Assembly: GCF_004000905.1 (NCBI RefSeq)
Contig: NZ_BIMD01000011.1
Coordinates: forward strand, 1 to 64,000
Source: Paenibacillus humicus NBRC 102415
GTDB lineage: Bacteria > Bacillota > Bacilli > Paenibacillales > Paenibacillaceae
Direction: 5' to 3'
DNA length: 64,000 nt
Part shown: positions 8,656 through 16,777 of the stretch, piece by piece
How positions within the stretch are numbered: position 1 is the first letter of the stretch
Layout: every line of letters begins with the position of its first letter
Notes under the pieces: generated by a model
Told to the model about the DNA's origin: nothing
What the model saw: only the letters and a program-made list of their open reading frames with translations
Database searches by the model: none
Made by a program: the position numbers and the translations under genes

Positions 8656-9334
8656 TGAACTTGTATCCCACTCCCCAGATCGTCTTGATCCACTTGTCCT
8701 TGTCTTCGCCAAGCTTCTTGCGCAGCGTGCGGATATGGACCATCACCGTATTGCCGCTCTCGAAGTATTCCTCTTCCCACACATGGCGGAAAATGTTCTC
8801 GGCTGCGAACACCTTGCCGGGATGGCTTGCGAGCAGATGGAGGATGTCGAATTCCTTGGGCGTCAGCTCCACGCTCTGCCCGTACACGGCAACTGTGCGC
8901 CGCATGGAGTCGATCGCCATTCCGCCAAGCTCCAGCACCGAATGCTCCTCCTTCGGCCGGCTCAGCTGCAGCGACCGCCGGAGCTGCGCATTGACCCGCG
9001 CCAGAAGCTCAAGGGGGTTGAACGGCTTGGTCATATAATCGTCCGCCCCCATGACCAGACCGGATATTTTATCGAAGTCCGACGTTTTGGCGCTCAGAAT
9101 GATGATCGGAATATGATTCTCCACCCGGGTCTGCCGAGTCACCTCGTAACCGTCGAGACCCGGCATCATAATGTCGAGAATGGCCAGGTCGACCGGCTGC
9201 GACTGAATCGTCCGCAGCGCCTCGGCACCATCCGCCGCCTTGATGACGTTGTATCCTTCCTTCTCCAGATGCAGAGCGACCAGATCGGCAATCTCCGCCT
9301 CGTCATCCGCGACCAGAACCGTTATAGGCTTCAC
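8648..9334 (-). CDS. VanR-like OmpR-family response regulator
   Basis: 228 residues: a receiver domain with acidic pocket D10/D11, phosphoacceptor D54 (LAILDIMMPG) and the conserved Lys in MTKPFNPLELLAR, then an OmpR/PhoB winged helix ending in the IRTLRKKLGED and TIWGVGYKF motifs. The start is GTG 9334 with GGGAGGGG about 10 bases upstream. It is the first gene of a regulator-kinase-carboxypeptidase unit. Confidence 0.93.
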   Translation of the reverse strand: MKPITVLVADDEAEIADLVALHLEKEGYNVIKAADGAEALRTIQSQPVDLAILDIMMPGLDGYEVTRQTRVENHIPIIILSAKTSDFDKISGLVMGADDYMTKPFNPLELLARVNAQLRRSLQLSRPKEEHSVLELGGMAIDSMRRTVAVYGQSVELTPKEFDILHLLASHPGKVFAAENIFRHVWEEEYFESGNTVMVHIRTLRKKLGEDKDKWIKTIWGVGYKFNG

Positions 9335-9442
9335 CCGCTGTCACCCCTCCCTGATTCCTGCCTTCAAGGCATCTCTTTCCTTCAGTTCTACCAGAGTCGG
9401 CTCCAAAAGACCAATCGTTGGGGGCAGACAACAGTCAAAACA

Positions 9443-9470
9443 GGAAAAAGACCGCCTGTAAAGGCGGCCT
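9443..9470 (-). terminator. terminator of the APH-like kinase gene
   Basis: On the minus strand GGCCGCCT-TTAC-AGGCGGTC is followed by TTTTTCC. A second hairpin with a T run on the plus strand lies at 9517-9543, but no plus-strand gene feeds into it. Confidence 0.75.
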
Positions 9471-9573
9471 GCTGACATCCTAACCGGACAACATGGAGTC
9501 TCCGCCTGTTAGAGAGCATGGCCGACTGCGGCCATGTTTTTTTGGCGACTGCGAGCCGTCGGCTGCGGACGGC

Positions 9574-10506
9574 TCAGCCCGGATACCACAAAGGCTTGCA
9601 CCGGCTGAAGCCCTCGTGATCGTCGATGACCTTGCCTATCCGCTTCAGCATGTCCGCCGTCTCTGCCGGCCTTACCCGGACGATCCAAGGAACGGAAGAA
9701 AGGCAGACCAGGCCGATATAGAACGCATACAGCTGCCAGAAGCCGTCATCCGGCTCCCCGTCATGATAGCCGCGAATCTGGCCGGCCGTGAACGGCACGC
9801 TCGTCTCGGCGCTGAAGAAGCCGGCCTTGGCGAATTCCTGAACGGAATCTCCCCAGCCGTACCGGTTGAAGTCGATGATTCCGGCCAAAGCCCCATCGTG
9901 GACAATCAGGTTCCCGACGTGATAGTCATGATGCTGGAATACGCTTGGCCTGCCTTCGGTCAGCCCGATATGTTCCTGCAGAAATTTCAGCAGTTCATCG
10001 CCTCGGTCCAGCTTGATGCCGCAGGCCTCATATTCCTGCATGTATTTCCGGTACCGCGCCAAAATCCGATCCTGCCAAGGCTCCACGTCTGCCGGGACGC
10101 CGGCCCGGTGGATCTTGCGCAGCTCCCGTCCCGCGTGAAGCCCGATCGACTCCTGCTTCCCGACCGGCAGACGAGGCAGCGCCTCCGACGCCTCTTCCCC
10201 CTCGATGTAGGTGACGAGCATGTAGCCCAGTCCTTGATCCGGCAAGCTGCCGGCCTGCACAGGCCTGGAGCACAGAACGTCCAGCTCCTTCATCTCCTCC
10301 AGAATTCCGTATTCCCTGGCCTTCGTCCCGGCCTGCTCGATCCCGTAAGCACGGAGGACGTAACGAGGCTTTCCCTCGCTGTCGGAAACCAAATATTTGG
10401 CATCGTCCGAGTAGCCCTTGAGAATCGGTTCGATTTCTCCGCAGCCGCTCAATAGAGGAATCCATCGCCGCCATGCTCGCGGATGGTCCATCGGCTTCAT
10501 TTGCAT
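9574..10506 (-). CDS. aminoglycoside-phosphotransferase-family kinase
   Basis: A 310-residue protein with the APH/choline-kinase fold. The catalytic loop is HHDYHVGNLIV (Brenner motif H-x-D-x4-N) and the magnesium motif is IIDFNRYGWGD. The N-lobe is less conserved, with a YVLRAY strand that lacks an obvious Lys. AAAGGA precedes ATG 10506; ATG 10500 is also possible. Members of this family phosphorylate small molecules such as antibiotics, sugars or choline-like compounds; the substrate cannot be assigned, and drug resistance should not be assumed. Confidence 0.82.
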   Translation of the reverse strand: MQMKPMDHPRAWRRWIPLLSGCGEIEPILKGYSDDAKYLVSDSEGKPRYVLRAYGIEQAGTKAREYGILEEMKELDVLCSRPVQAGSLPDQGLGYMLVTYIEGEEASEALPRLPVGKQESIGLHAGRELRKIHRAGVPADVEPWQDRILARYRKYMQEYEACGIKLDRGDELLKFLQEHIGLTEGRPSVFQHHDYHVGNLIVHDGALAGIIDFNRYGWGDSVQEFAKAGFFSAETSVPFTAGQIRGYHDGEPDDGFWQLYAFYIGLVCLSSVPWIVRVRPAETADMLKRIGKVIDDHEGFSRCKPLWYPG

Positions 10507-10613
10507 CCCGTCCTTTCGGCTCTAGTTCACGTCTTCCCCCTCTATTTCGAGGCTTTCTTGCCTGCTTCCTCCCGGTTCCCGGCAAGCCGTTCCGCTATTC
10601 CTCCATATCGAAT

Positions 10614-10639
10614 TGAACGAATCGCCGCCCGGCGGCGTC
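10614..10639 (+). promoter_or_regulatory. ECF-sigma-type promoter upstream of yxlE-like gene
   Basis: TGAAC (10614-10618), 17 bases, then CGTC (10636-10639). This is the -35/-10 pattern recalled for Bacillus sigma-Y and related ECF factors. It lies about 120 bases upstream of the yxlEFG-like genes, which in B. subtilis are in the sigma-Y operon. The spacer contains a GCCGCC/GGCGGC stem. Confidence 0.5.
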
Positions 10640-10761
10640 ACATCCCTTTGATAGGCCAAAAGGAAGAGGCGCGCAACAGGCCGCCTTTCATCCGGCTGCC
10701 GGTTCGCTGCATAGCCGAGACTTATCCATCACGTCATTCAATTAAACGGGAGGTAGCAACC

Positions 10762-10950
10762 ATGTCCGATACCCTGAAGCTCGTTTTGCCGCTCGCCATC
10801 CTGCAGCTCATTCTCGTCGCCGCCGCTCTTGTCGATCTCTCCAAGGTCCGCCGGACCAACGGTCCCAAGTGGATGTGGGCAATCCTCATCCTGTTCTCCA
10901 GTCTCCTCGGCACCGTCGCTTATTTTCTCTTCGGAAGGAGGTCGGACTGA
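10762..10950 (+). CDS. yxlE: YxlE-like PLDc_N-domain small membrane protein
   Basis: A 62-residue protein with two hydrophobic segments (about 7-25 and 37-55) separated by KVRRTNGPKWMW, ending FGRRSD: the 'phospholipase D nuclease N-terminal' pattern (W-x-W plus YFLFGR). GGGAGGT lies 7 bases before ATG 10762. It is directly followed by an ABC ATPase and permease, the same order as B. subtilis yxlE-yxlF-yxlG. There YxlE helps restrain sigma-Y; here no sigma gene is adjacent, so that role is inference. Confidence 0.78.
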   Translation: MSDTLKLVLPLAILQLILVAAALVDLSKVRRTNGPKWMWAILILFSSLLGTVAYFLFGRRSD

Positions 10951-11859
10951 ATGCCGGATCTTGAAATCTCCCGGCTGTCCAAATCGTTCGGCAGCAAGGA
11001 GGCTGTCCGAGACCTTTCATTCACCGTCGGGGAAGGCCGCTGCGCGGGTCTGCTCGGACCGAACGGCGCCGGCAAAACGACGACTCTTCTCATGCTCGCC
11101 GGCCTGCTTGCGCCATCCGGAGGCAGCATCAGCTTCAACGGCAAAAGCGGAGGCGATATCCGGGAGATCATCGGCTATCTGCCCCAGTATCCGGCTTATC
11201 CGAACTGGATGAGCGGCCGGGAGTTCCTGAGCTTCACGGGCCGCCTGGCCCGTCTGGACAGACGGGATGCGGCGGATCGAAGCTCTGCCATCCTGGAGCG
11301 GGTAGGCCTGACGGACGCCGCGGACCGACGCATCGGAGGGTATTCCGGCGGCATGAAGCAGCGCCTGGGCATCGCCCAGGCCATCATTCACCGTCCGAAG
11401 CTGCTGCTCCTCGACGAGCCGGTATCGGCGCTGGATCCGCTCGGACGCCGCGAGGTGCTGGAGCTGCTGCTGGAGCTGAAAAAAGAGACGACCATCCTGT
11501 TCTCGACCCATGTCCTTCACGATGCGGAGGCGGTCTGCGACGACATCCTCATCATCCGGGACGGGCGCATCGCGCTGGGCGGCGAGCTTCGCCAAGTAAT
11601 GCGGGAGCATACGGAGCCGGTTCTGACGGTCCGGTTCACGGAGCCTCGCGCGGAGTGGACCGAAGCTCTGGCGGAGCTTCCTTGCGTCCGGCACGCAGAC
11701 AGCCGCTCCTTCGGCGTGGTGCTGGCCTTGAAAGGAAATCCGGAAGCGGCGAAGACGGCCGTCCTGAAAAAAATCGTGGACAGAGCAATATCGATATCGA
11801 GCTTGGAGTTCGGCCAGTCGACACTGGAGGATCTATTTGTAAAGGCGGTGCGGCCATGA
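10951..11859 (+). CDS. yxlF: ABC transporter ATP-binding protein, YxlF-like
   Basis: A 302-residue ATPase: Walker A GPNGAGKTT, Q-loop around YLPQYPAYP, signature YSGGMKQR, Walker B LLLLDEPVSALD and an H-loop in FSTHVLHD. The C-terminal 90 residues are a non-catalytic regulatory segment seen in antibiotic- and Nos-type exporters. The ATG directly abuts the yxlE stop and a GGAAGGAGG site lies inside yxlE. Works with the downstream permease. Confidence 0.92.
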   Translation: MPDLEISRLSKSFGSKEAVRDLSFTVGEGRCAGLLGPNGAGKTTTLLMLAGLLAPSGGSISFNGKSGGDIREIIGYLPQYPAYPNWMSGREFLSFTGRLARLDRRDAADRSSAILERVGLTDAADRRIGGYSGGMKQRLGIAQAIIHRPKLLLLDEPVSALDPLGRREVLELLLELKKETTILFSTHVLHDAEAVCDDILIIRDGRIALGGELRQVMREHTEPVLTVRFTEPRAEWTEALAELPCVRHADSRSFGVVLALKGNPEAAKTAVLKKIVDRAISISSLEFGQSTLEDLFVKAVRP

Positions 11860-12641
11860 GCCAGTGGATGGTGCTATACCGCAAGGAGATGCTTGGCATG
11901 ACACGCAGCTACAAATGGCTGTGGATTCCGGTCGTCTTCATTCTGCTCGGCGTCATGAACCCGGTCACGACCGCCTATATGCCGCAGCTGCTGGAGGCGA
12001 ACGGCATCGCCAAGGAGGTCGCCGCGGCCATGCCCGTTCCTGCCGCCGCCGACATCATGCTGAAGACGCTGTCCCAGTACAACACGCTCGGGCTGCTGAT
12101 TCTCGCCCTGTCGTTCATGGGCATCGTCTCCGGCGAGCGACAGAGCGGCGCGGCGGTCATGATTCATGTGAAGCCCGTATCCCATCTGTCGCTGGCGACG
12201 GCCAAATGGGCCAGCATGGCTTCCCTTGCGCTGACCGCCTTCGGAATCGGTTATCTCGCCACCTGGTACTATACCGATATCCTTATCGGCAGCGTCCCGC
12301 CGCATCTCATCGGGCAAAGCCTGCTCCTGTACGCCCTATGGCTGCTGTTCGCCTTGTCCGCGGTCCTCATGTTCAGCAGCGCGATGGACTCGCAGGCCGG
12401 AGCCGCCTTCCTCGCGCTGCTGGCGCTGGCCGCGCTCTCGCTGCTGCCCAGCTTGCTTGGGCGCTTCATGAAATGGAGCCCCGGCAGGCTGACCGGCGAA
12501 GCGGGCACGCTGCTGTCAACCGGGAGCATGGCTTCAGGCGCCTGGCTGCCGATTGCGGCGGCGCTGCTTTTGACGGCCGCCCTGATTTTCTGTTCCTCGC
12601 TGTTCTCGAAGCGGAAGGCCGGGAACACGGGGACAAAATGA
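11856..12641 (+). CDS. yxlG: ABC transporter permease, YxlG-like
   Basis: A 261-residue integral membrane protein of ABC-2 type with about six hydrophobic segments, starting at an ATGA overlap with the ATPase gene. An early cytoplasmic stretch is followed by the segment VVFILLGVMNPVTTAYMPQLL, and an SGERQSG motif precedes TM3, as in other YxlG-type permeases. The transported substrate is unknown. Confidence 0.88.
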   Translation: MSQWMVLYRKEMLGMTRSYKWLWIPVVFILLGVMNPVTTAYMPQLLEANGIAKEVAAAMPVPAAADIMLKTLSQYNTLGLLILALSFMGIVSGERQSGAAVMIHVKPVSHLSLATAKWASMASLALTAFGIGYLATWYYTDILIGSVPPHLIGQSLLLYALWLLFALSAVLMFSSAMDSQAGAAFLALLALAALSLLPSLLGRFMKWSPGRLTGEAGTLLSTGSMASGAWLPIAAALLLTAALIFCSSLFSKRKAGNTGTK

Positions 12642-12699
12642 GCAAAGCGGACGCCTGTTTCGAAAATGAGAATGTCAGAGACGATGGCAGCACGAATGA

Positions 12700-12738
12700 A
12701 AAACACGCATCGGCCAAGCGCCGTCTGCGTGTTTTTTC
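12700..12738 (+). terminator. terminator of the yxlEFG-like operon
   Basis: AAACACGCA pairs with TGCGTGTTT across a GC-rich loop; the second arm runs into TTTTTTC. Confidence 0.8.
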
Positions 12739-12783
12739 GGTTTGCTTTCAAAAAAACGGGTCGTACGTTTGATCCTTTTTCCA

Positions 12784-13267
12784 TCAATTGAAGAACTCGG
12801 GAGAAGAAACCGAAAACCAGCCTTCCTTCCCGGCTTTTTCCAGAATGGATTCCTTATCTTCGGAATCAAAGGAGTCCAGGTCCGCAATCTGCCGAGGCTC
12901 AACCTGCTTCAGATAATAGCTGCTTTGATCGGTCCGTTAGAAGGATGTAATCGACACTTTCTGTCGACGTTTTGGTCGGGTACTGGAATTGAAGACCATA
13001 GATCTTAGAGATAGATTCGGCAGGCGGCAACGCTCTGGATTCGCCGGATCGAATCCACTTCCCGGCTGCAGCCAATTTGTCCGGATCGCTCTGAACAAGA
13101 ATCAATTCGGGCTGCGCTTTTGCGGAATCGCTGCGGTAGAGAGACATATTGATCAAGCTCAGTTTCCCTCCCGGCGCGCTGTTCGCAGGCTTCCCCTCGC
13201 CCGATCCCGCCGAACAAGCCGTCAACACAATCACGAGAACAACCCAAAACGCCGAATGTCTACCCAT
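12784..13267 (-). pseudogene. small lipoprotein gene broken by a one-base frameshift
   Basis: From ATG 13267 the frame gives a lipoprotein signal with lipobox LTAC (Cys18) and about 105 residues of soluble domain, then hits a stop near 12899. Shifting frame at about 12928-12945 restores a continuing reading frame for another 48 codons (KQVEPRQIADLDSFDSEDK, later EGWFSVSSPEFFN) to TGA at 12784. Removing one C in the GGACCGATC stretch joins both halves. Family not recognised. It lies downstream of another disrupted gene in the same direction. Confidence 0.7.
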
Positions 13268-13288
13268 TCAATCTCATCCCCTGCCGGC

Positions 13289-13482
13289 TTATTTGTTCTC
13301 CTTCACGGCGATTGCGAGTGCCGCTCCTATCCCGACTCCAATGGCAATCCTGCCCCGATATTGTCCATCGCCTGGCCGAGCTAAGCCCCGATGGCGATGC
13401 CGACCGCAATTCAGAGGCCGATGGAGCCTCCATTTTTCTTCTTGGGCCCGGTTTTTTCCGGATCAACAGGTTCGTGCGCCAT
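13289..13482 (-). pseudogene. glycine-zipper small membrane protein, disrupted three times
   Basis: ATG 13482, with AGGGGAGCGG upstream, opens MAHEPVDPEKTGPKKKNGG, then a Gly/Ala/Ile-rich segment typical of glycine-zipper membrane proteins. In-frame TGA (13411) and TAG (13381) interrupt it. A one-base shift after NIGAG is needed to read on through GVGIGAALAIAVKENK to TAA 13289. Repaired length would be about 64 residues. Its stop lies 22 bases before the neighbouring frameshifted lipoprotein gene, so both were likely one operon. Confidence 0.7.
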
Positions 13483-13635
13483 TTGTTCCGCTCCCCTTCG
13501 CGTCGTAGAGGCTAGCACGGATTGAAGCCTGAGCCAGTTCCGCGAAAAAGAGCGGACGAGGAGGCTCTCATGCCGATTGGCCCTTATGTCGGGAGGCACA
13601 GCAGCGGCGTCCTGCCTCATCGAGATCGTTCAAAG

Positions 13636-14154
13636 TCATTGAAGGGATTCTTTTTTGCATACATGCCCGGACTCCGCGGAATCATTCGCCTTTTCGTGGC
13701 GGAGCAGCCATTCCTTTCTCCAAAGCCCGCCCGCATAACCGGTCAAGGCGCCGCTGGAGCCGATAATCCGGTGGCAGGGGACGACGATGCTCAGCCTGTT
13801 CTTCCCGTTGGCGCTGCCGACGGCCCGGATCGCCTTTTCGTTGCCGATCGCAACGGCGATGTCCTTGTAGGAGACGGTGTGCGCGTAAGGCACATCGGTC
13901 AAGGCTTGCCATACGTTCTTCTGGAAGTCGGTTCCCTGAGCGGCGCATGGGAACGTGAAGCGCCGGCGCTCGCCGCGGAAATATTCCTCCATTTGCAGCC
14001 GGCAGTCCATCAAGGCCCGCGGAGTGTCGGGCCGGATCGGCTCCGGGACCTGATCTTCATCCGAGAACAGGATGGACTGGACGCCTTCGTCCGTGCCGAC
14101 GATTATAAGCACCCCGATCGGGGTGTCCAGGTCGACTCGATGCGGCTTATTCAC
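13636..14154 (-). CDS. adaB: methylated-DNA--protein-cysteine S-methyltransferase
   Basis: A 172-residue suicide repair enzyme that takes methyl groups from O6-methylguanine in DNA. It carries the active-site IVVPCHRII motif (acceptor Cys) and downstream GYAGGLWRKEWLL. The start chosen is GTG 14154, which overlaps the adaA stop by 8 bases (GTGAATAA) and has AAGGAGG 9 bases upstream; a longer ATG start inside adaA is less likely. adaA-adaB adjacency matches the B. subtilis adaptive-response operon. Confidence 0.9.
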   Translation of the reverse strand: MNKPHRVDLDTPIGVLIIVGTDEGVQSILFSDEDQVPEPIRPDTPRALMDCRLQMEEYFRGERRRFTFPCAAQGTDFQKNVWQALTDVPYAHTVSYKDIAVAIGNEKAIRAVGSANGKNRLSIVVPCHRIIGSSGALTGYAGGLWRKEWLLRHEKANDSAESGHVCKKESLQ

Positions 14155-14767
14155 GGACAACGACCTCCTTGGGGGGATGGGCCGGATCGGTTCCGCAGGC
14201 GGCGGCATCTCCGGAAGCGGCCGAGCGGCGGCGGTATTGGCTCGGCGTGCAAGCCGTCAGGCGCCGGAACGCCTTGTAGAAATGGGACGGGCTTCGGAAC
14301 CCGGACTCGTAGCAGATGTCCAGGCTGCCCCGGTCTGTCGTGCGCAGGAGGCGGGCCGCTTTGTCCACCCTTATTTTCTCCAGAAACGACCGCGGCGTCT
14401 CCGACGTCTCCTGCTTGAACAGCCGCTCCAGATGGTACGGGCTTACACCGGCAAATGCAGAAATGTCCCGCAGCGACAGAGCCTGCTTGTGCTCCCGGAG
14501 CAGAAAGGCCGATACGCTCCGGATCAGGGCGGCATGGGGAGTCCGTTCCGCTTCGGGCCGGCATCGCTTGCAGGCACGGAATCCGGCTGCCTGAGCTTCC
14601 TCCCTATGCGCGTAAAAGCGGACATTTTCCTTCTTCGGCTTTCTGGAGCGGCAGGACGGACGGCAGTAGATTTTCGTCGTTTTCATGGCGGTGTAGAACA
14701 GGCCGTCATATGTTTTATCGCAGGCAATGATTTTTTCCCACATTTCCTCGAAACCCATGGTCTCCAT
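14147..14767 (-). CDS. adaA: AdaA: methylphosphotriester-DNA methyltransferase and AraC-type activator
   Basis: 206 residues. The N-terminal Ada zinc domain has four Cys (C35 in IYCRPSC, C39, C66, C69 in ACKRC). One accepts methyl from phosphotriesters and so switches on activation. The C-terminal part (about 80-190) is a two-HTH AraC DNA-binding domain (ISAFAGVSPYHLERLFK; CYESGFRSPSHFYKAFR). AAGGAGG lies 6 bases before ATG 14767. Predicted to activate its own operon with adaB after alkylation damage. Confidence 0.93.
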   Translation of the reverse strand: METMGFEEMWEKIIACDKTYDGLFYTAMKTTKIYCRPSCRSRKPKKENVRFYAHREEAQAAGFRACKRCRPEAERTPHAALIRSVSAFLLREHKQALSLRDISAFAGVSPYHLERLFKQETSETPRSFLEKIRVDKAARLLRTTDRGSLDICYESGFRSPSHFYKAFRRLTACTPSQYRRRSAASGDAAACGTDPAHPPKEVVVRE

Positions 14768-14992
14768 CGCGCGCCTCCTTTCCTTGCCGGTTTCTTCCGG
14801 ATTGTTTCTCTCCTCCGGATCGGCATCCTGCAGCCGGCTGGAGGAGGTCTCGTAACGTTAGTCTAGCCCAGATAGCGCTCCGATTCATCCTCATTCTTGC
14901 TTTTAGAATCGGCATCTCCGCGCCTTCCGCCGTACCGGATGCATTTTTAAGGTATAATCAGGCTCAAACCCATGGAAGCAGGTGAACCCTTC

Positions 14993-16777
14993 GTGATCCA
15001 TTTGCTGCCGCTTATGCTCGAGAGGGTCGGCATTCTGCTCATCGTCGTCTTTCTGCTCTCCAGGATGAAGTCGTTCCGCCAGATCATCCACCATGAGCAT
15101 CGGCTTAAGGAAAAGCTGCTGCTGATCGCCATCTTCGGCGCATTCGGCATCATCAGCAACTATACGGGAATCAAAATCAGCCACGGCGCCATCGCCTCGC
15201 AGGCTTGGCAGGCCAATGTCGATTATGAAAGCGCCCTCGCCAATACGCGCGTGCTCGGCGTCGTGCTCGGCGGCCTGCTCGGCGGCCCGCTCGTAGGCTT
15301 CGGGACCGGGCTGATCGCCGGCGTGCACCGCATTACGCTGGGCGGCTTCACGGCGGTCGCCTGCGGCGTCTCCACGATCATGGCCGGCTTGATCACCGGC
15401 CTGCTCGGAGCCCGGATGCGCCGCAAGGGCAAAAGCATGACCTGGCGCGCCGTCGCCATCGGCATCGTCATGGAATGCGCGCAGATGGGCATCATCCTGC
15501 TCGCCGCCCGCCCGTTCGAGCCCGCTCTGGAGCTCGTGCGGGTCATCGGCATCCCGATGATCGTCATCAACGGGTTCGGCACGCTGCTGTTCATGCTGTT
15601 CGTGCAATCGATCGTGCAGGAGGAAGAGCGCACCCGCGCGCTCCAGACGCACAAGGCGCTGCATATCGCCGACCAGACGCTGCCGTTCTTCCGACAAGGA
15701 CTGAGCGAGTACTCCTGCCGCGAAGTGGCGGAAATACTGCTGCGGACGACCCACGCCGACGCGATCTCGATCACCAACCGGCAGCAGGTGCTGGCTCATG
15801 TAGGGATCGGCTCGGACCATCATATCCCGATGCAGAGCCTGTCGACGCAGCTCACCCGCAACGTGCTGGAGCACGGACGGCTGCTGAAAGCCAAGACGCG
15901 GGAGGCGATCCAGTGCAACCATGAAGGCTGTCCGCTGCAGGCGGCTATCGTGCTCCCTCTCCAGGTGCATCAGCGTACCGTCGGCACGCTCAAGCTTTAT
16001 TTCACGAATCCGCTCCAAATGGACCGGGTCGAGCAGGAGCTCGCCGAAGGCCTCGGCAAGCTGTTCTCCACGCAGCTGGAGCTGGCGGAGGCCGAGCAGC
16101 AGAGCCGCCTGCTGAAGGATGCGGAGATCAAGGCGCTGCAGGCGCAGGTGCATCCTCATTTCCTGTTCAATGCGATCAACACGATCTCGGCCCTGTGCCG
16201 CACCGATCCGGAGACCGCGCGCAAGCTGCTGCTGCAGCTTGGGGTCTTTTTCCGCAGCAACCTGCAGGGCGCGCGGCAGATGCTCATCCCGCTGCGCAAG
16301 GAGCTGGAGCATGTCGAAGCCTACCTGACGCTGGAGAAGGCCCGTTTTCCGGGCAAATACACGGTCGAGCTGGACATCGACCCTGCGCTTGAAGAGGTGC
16401 TCCTCCCTCCGTTCACCTTGCAGCCGCTCGTGGAGAACGCTGTCCGGCATGCGTTCGGACCGCTGAAGGGGAAACGGGTCGGACATGTGACGATCACCGC
16501 GTTCCGGGAGGCGGAACGGATGGTGCTGGTCGCGGAGGATGACGGCATCGGCTTCGCCGAGGAGCTTCTCGCGACGGTCGGCAGGCAGAAGGTCAAGTCC
16601 GCTTCGGGCACAGGAACAGCGCTGCACAATATCAAGAAACGCATCGAAGAAATCTACCAGGGAGCCGCAAGCTTCGAGATCGCAAGCGGCAGCGGCGGCG
16701 CCAGAATCAGAATTGCCGTGCCGCTCAGCCATCATGATGGAGGGGAACAGGATGCTGAAAGCATTTATCGTGGATGA
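14993..16777 (+). CDS. lytS: LytS-family sensor histidine kinase
   Basis: 594 residues. Order: 5TM-LYT sensor (about 5-185, with NTR, GGLLGGPLVGFGTGLIAG and later ACG motifs), a GAF domain (about 215-360), then a His_kinase/HATPase module with H-box QVHPHFLFNAINTIS (near 385) and GTGTALHNIKKR. GTG 14993 is preferred: it has AGGTG about 9 bases upstream and yields MIHLLPLMLERVG, the usual LytS beginning. The ATG at 14972 lies only about 14 bases after a TATAAT (14953-14958). It pairs with the overlapping LytTR regulator and precedes cstA, so it probably senses an external carboxylate such as pyruvate. Confidence 0.92.
   Translation: MIHLLPLMLERVGILLIVVFLLSRMKSFRQIIHHEHRLKEKLLLIAIFGAFGIISNYTGIKISHGAIASQAWQANVDYESALANTRVLGVVLGGLLGGPLVGFGTGLIAGVHRITLGGFTAVACGVSTIMAGLITGLLGARMRRKGKSMTWRAVAIGIVMECAQMGIILLAARPFEPALELVRVIGIPMIVINGFGTLLFMLFVQSIVQEEERTRALQTHKALHIADQTLPFFRQGLSEYSCREVAEILLRTTHADAISITNRQQVLAHVGIGSDHHIPMQSLSTQLTRNVLEHGRLLKAKTREAIQCNHEGCPLQAAIVLPLQVHQRTVGTLKLYFTNPLQMDRVEQELAEGLGKLFSTQLELAEAEQQSRLLKDAEIKALQAQVHPHFLFNAINTISALCRTDPETARKLLLQLGVFFRSNLQGARQMLIPLRKELEHVEAYLTLEKARFPGKYTVELDIDPALEEVLLPPFTLQPLVENAVRHAFGPLKGKRVGHVTITAFREAERMVLVAEDDGIGFAEELLATVGRQKVKSASGTGTALHNIKKRIEEIYQGAASFEIASGSGGARIRIAVPLSHHDGGEQDAESIYRG

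Noticed and set aside
6457-9334. Acquired vancomycin-resistance operon
   Set aside because: Only regulator, kinase and carboxypeptidase are present; vanH, the D-Ala-D-Lac ligase and vanX are absent.
9517-9543. Plus-strand terminator hairpin after 9.5 kb
   Set aside because: It has a stem and T run, but no plus-strand gene leads into it; kept only as a note, since it may be a chance or an sRNA end.
9574-10506. Aminoglycoside-resistance gene
   Set aside because: The kinase motifs are only family-level; many such kinases act on metabolites and there is no resistance context.
14903-16735. A 610-codon minus-strand open frame across lytS
   Set aside because: It is antisense to a clearly conserved kinase, and its product is Arg/Asp/His-rich without domains.
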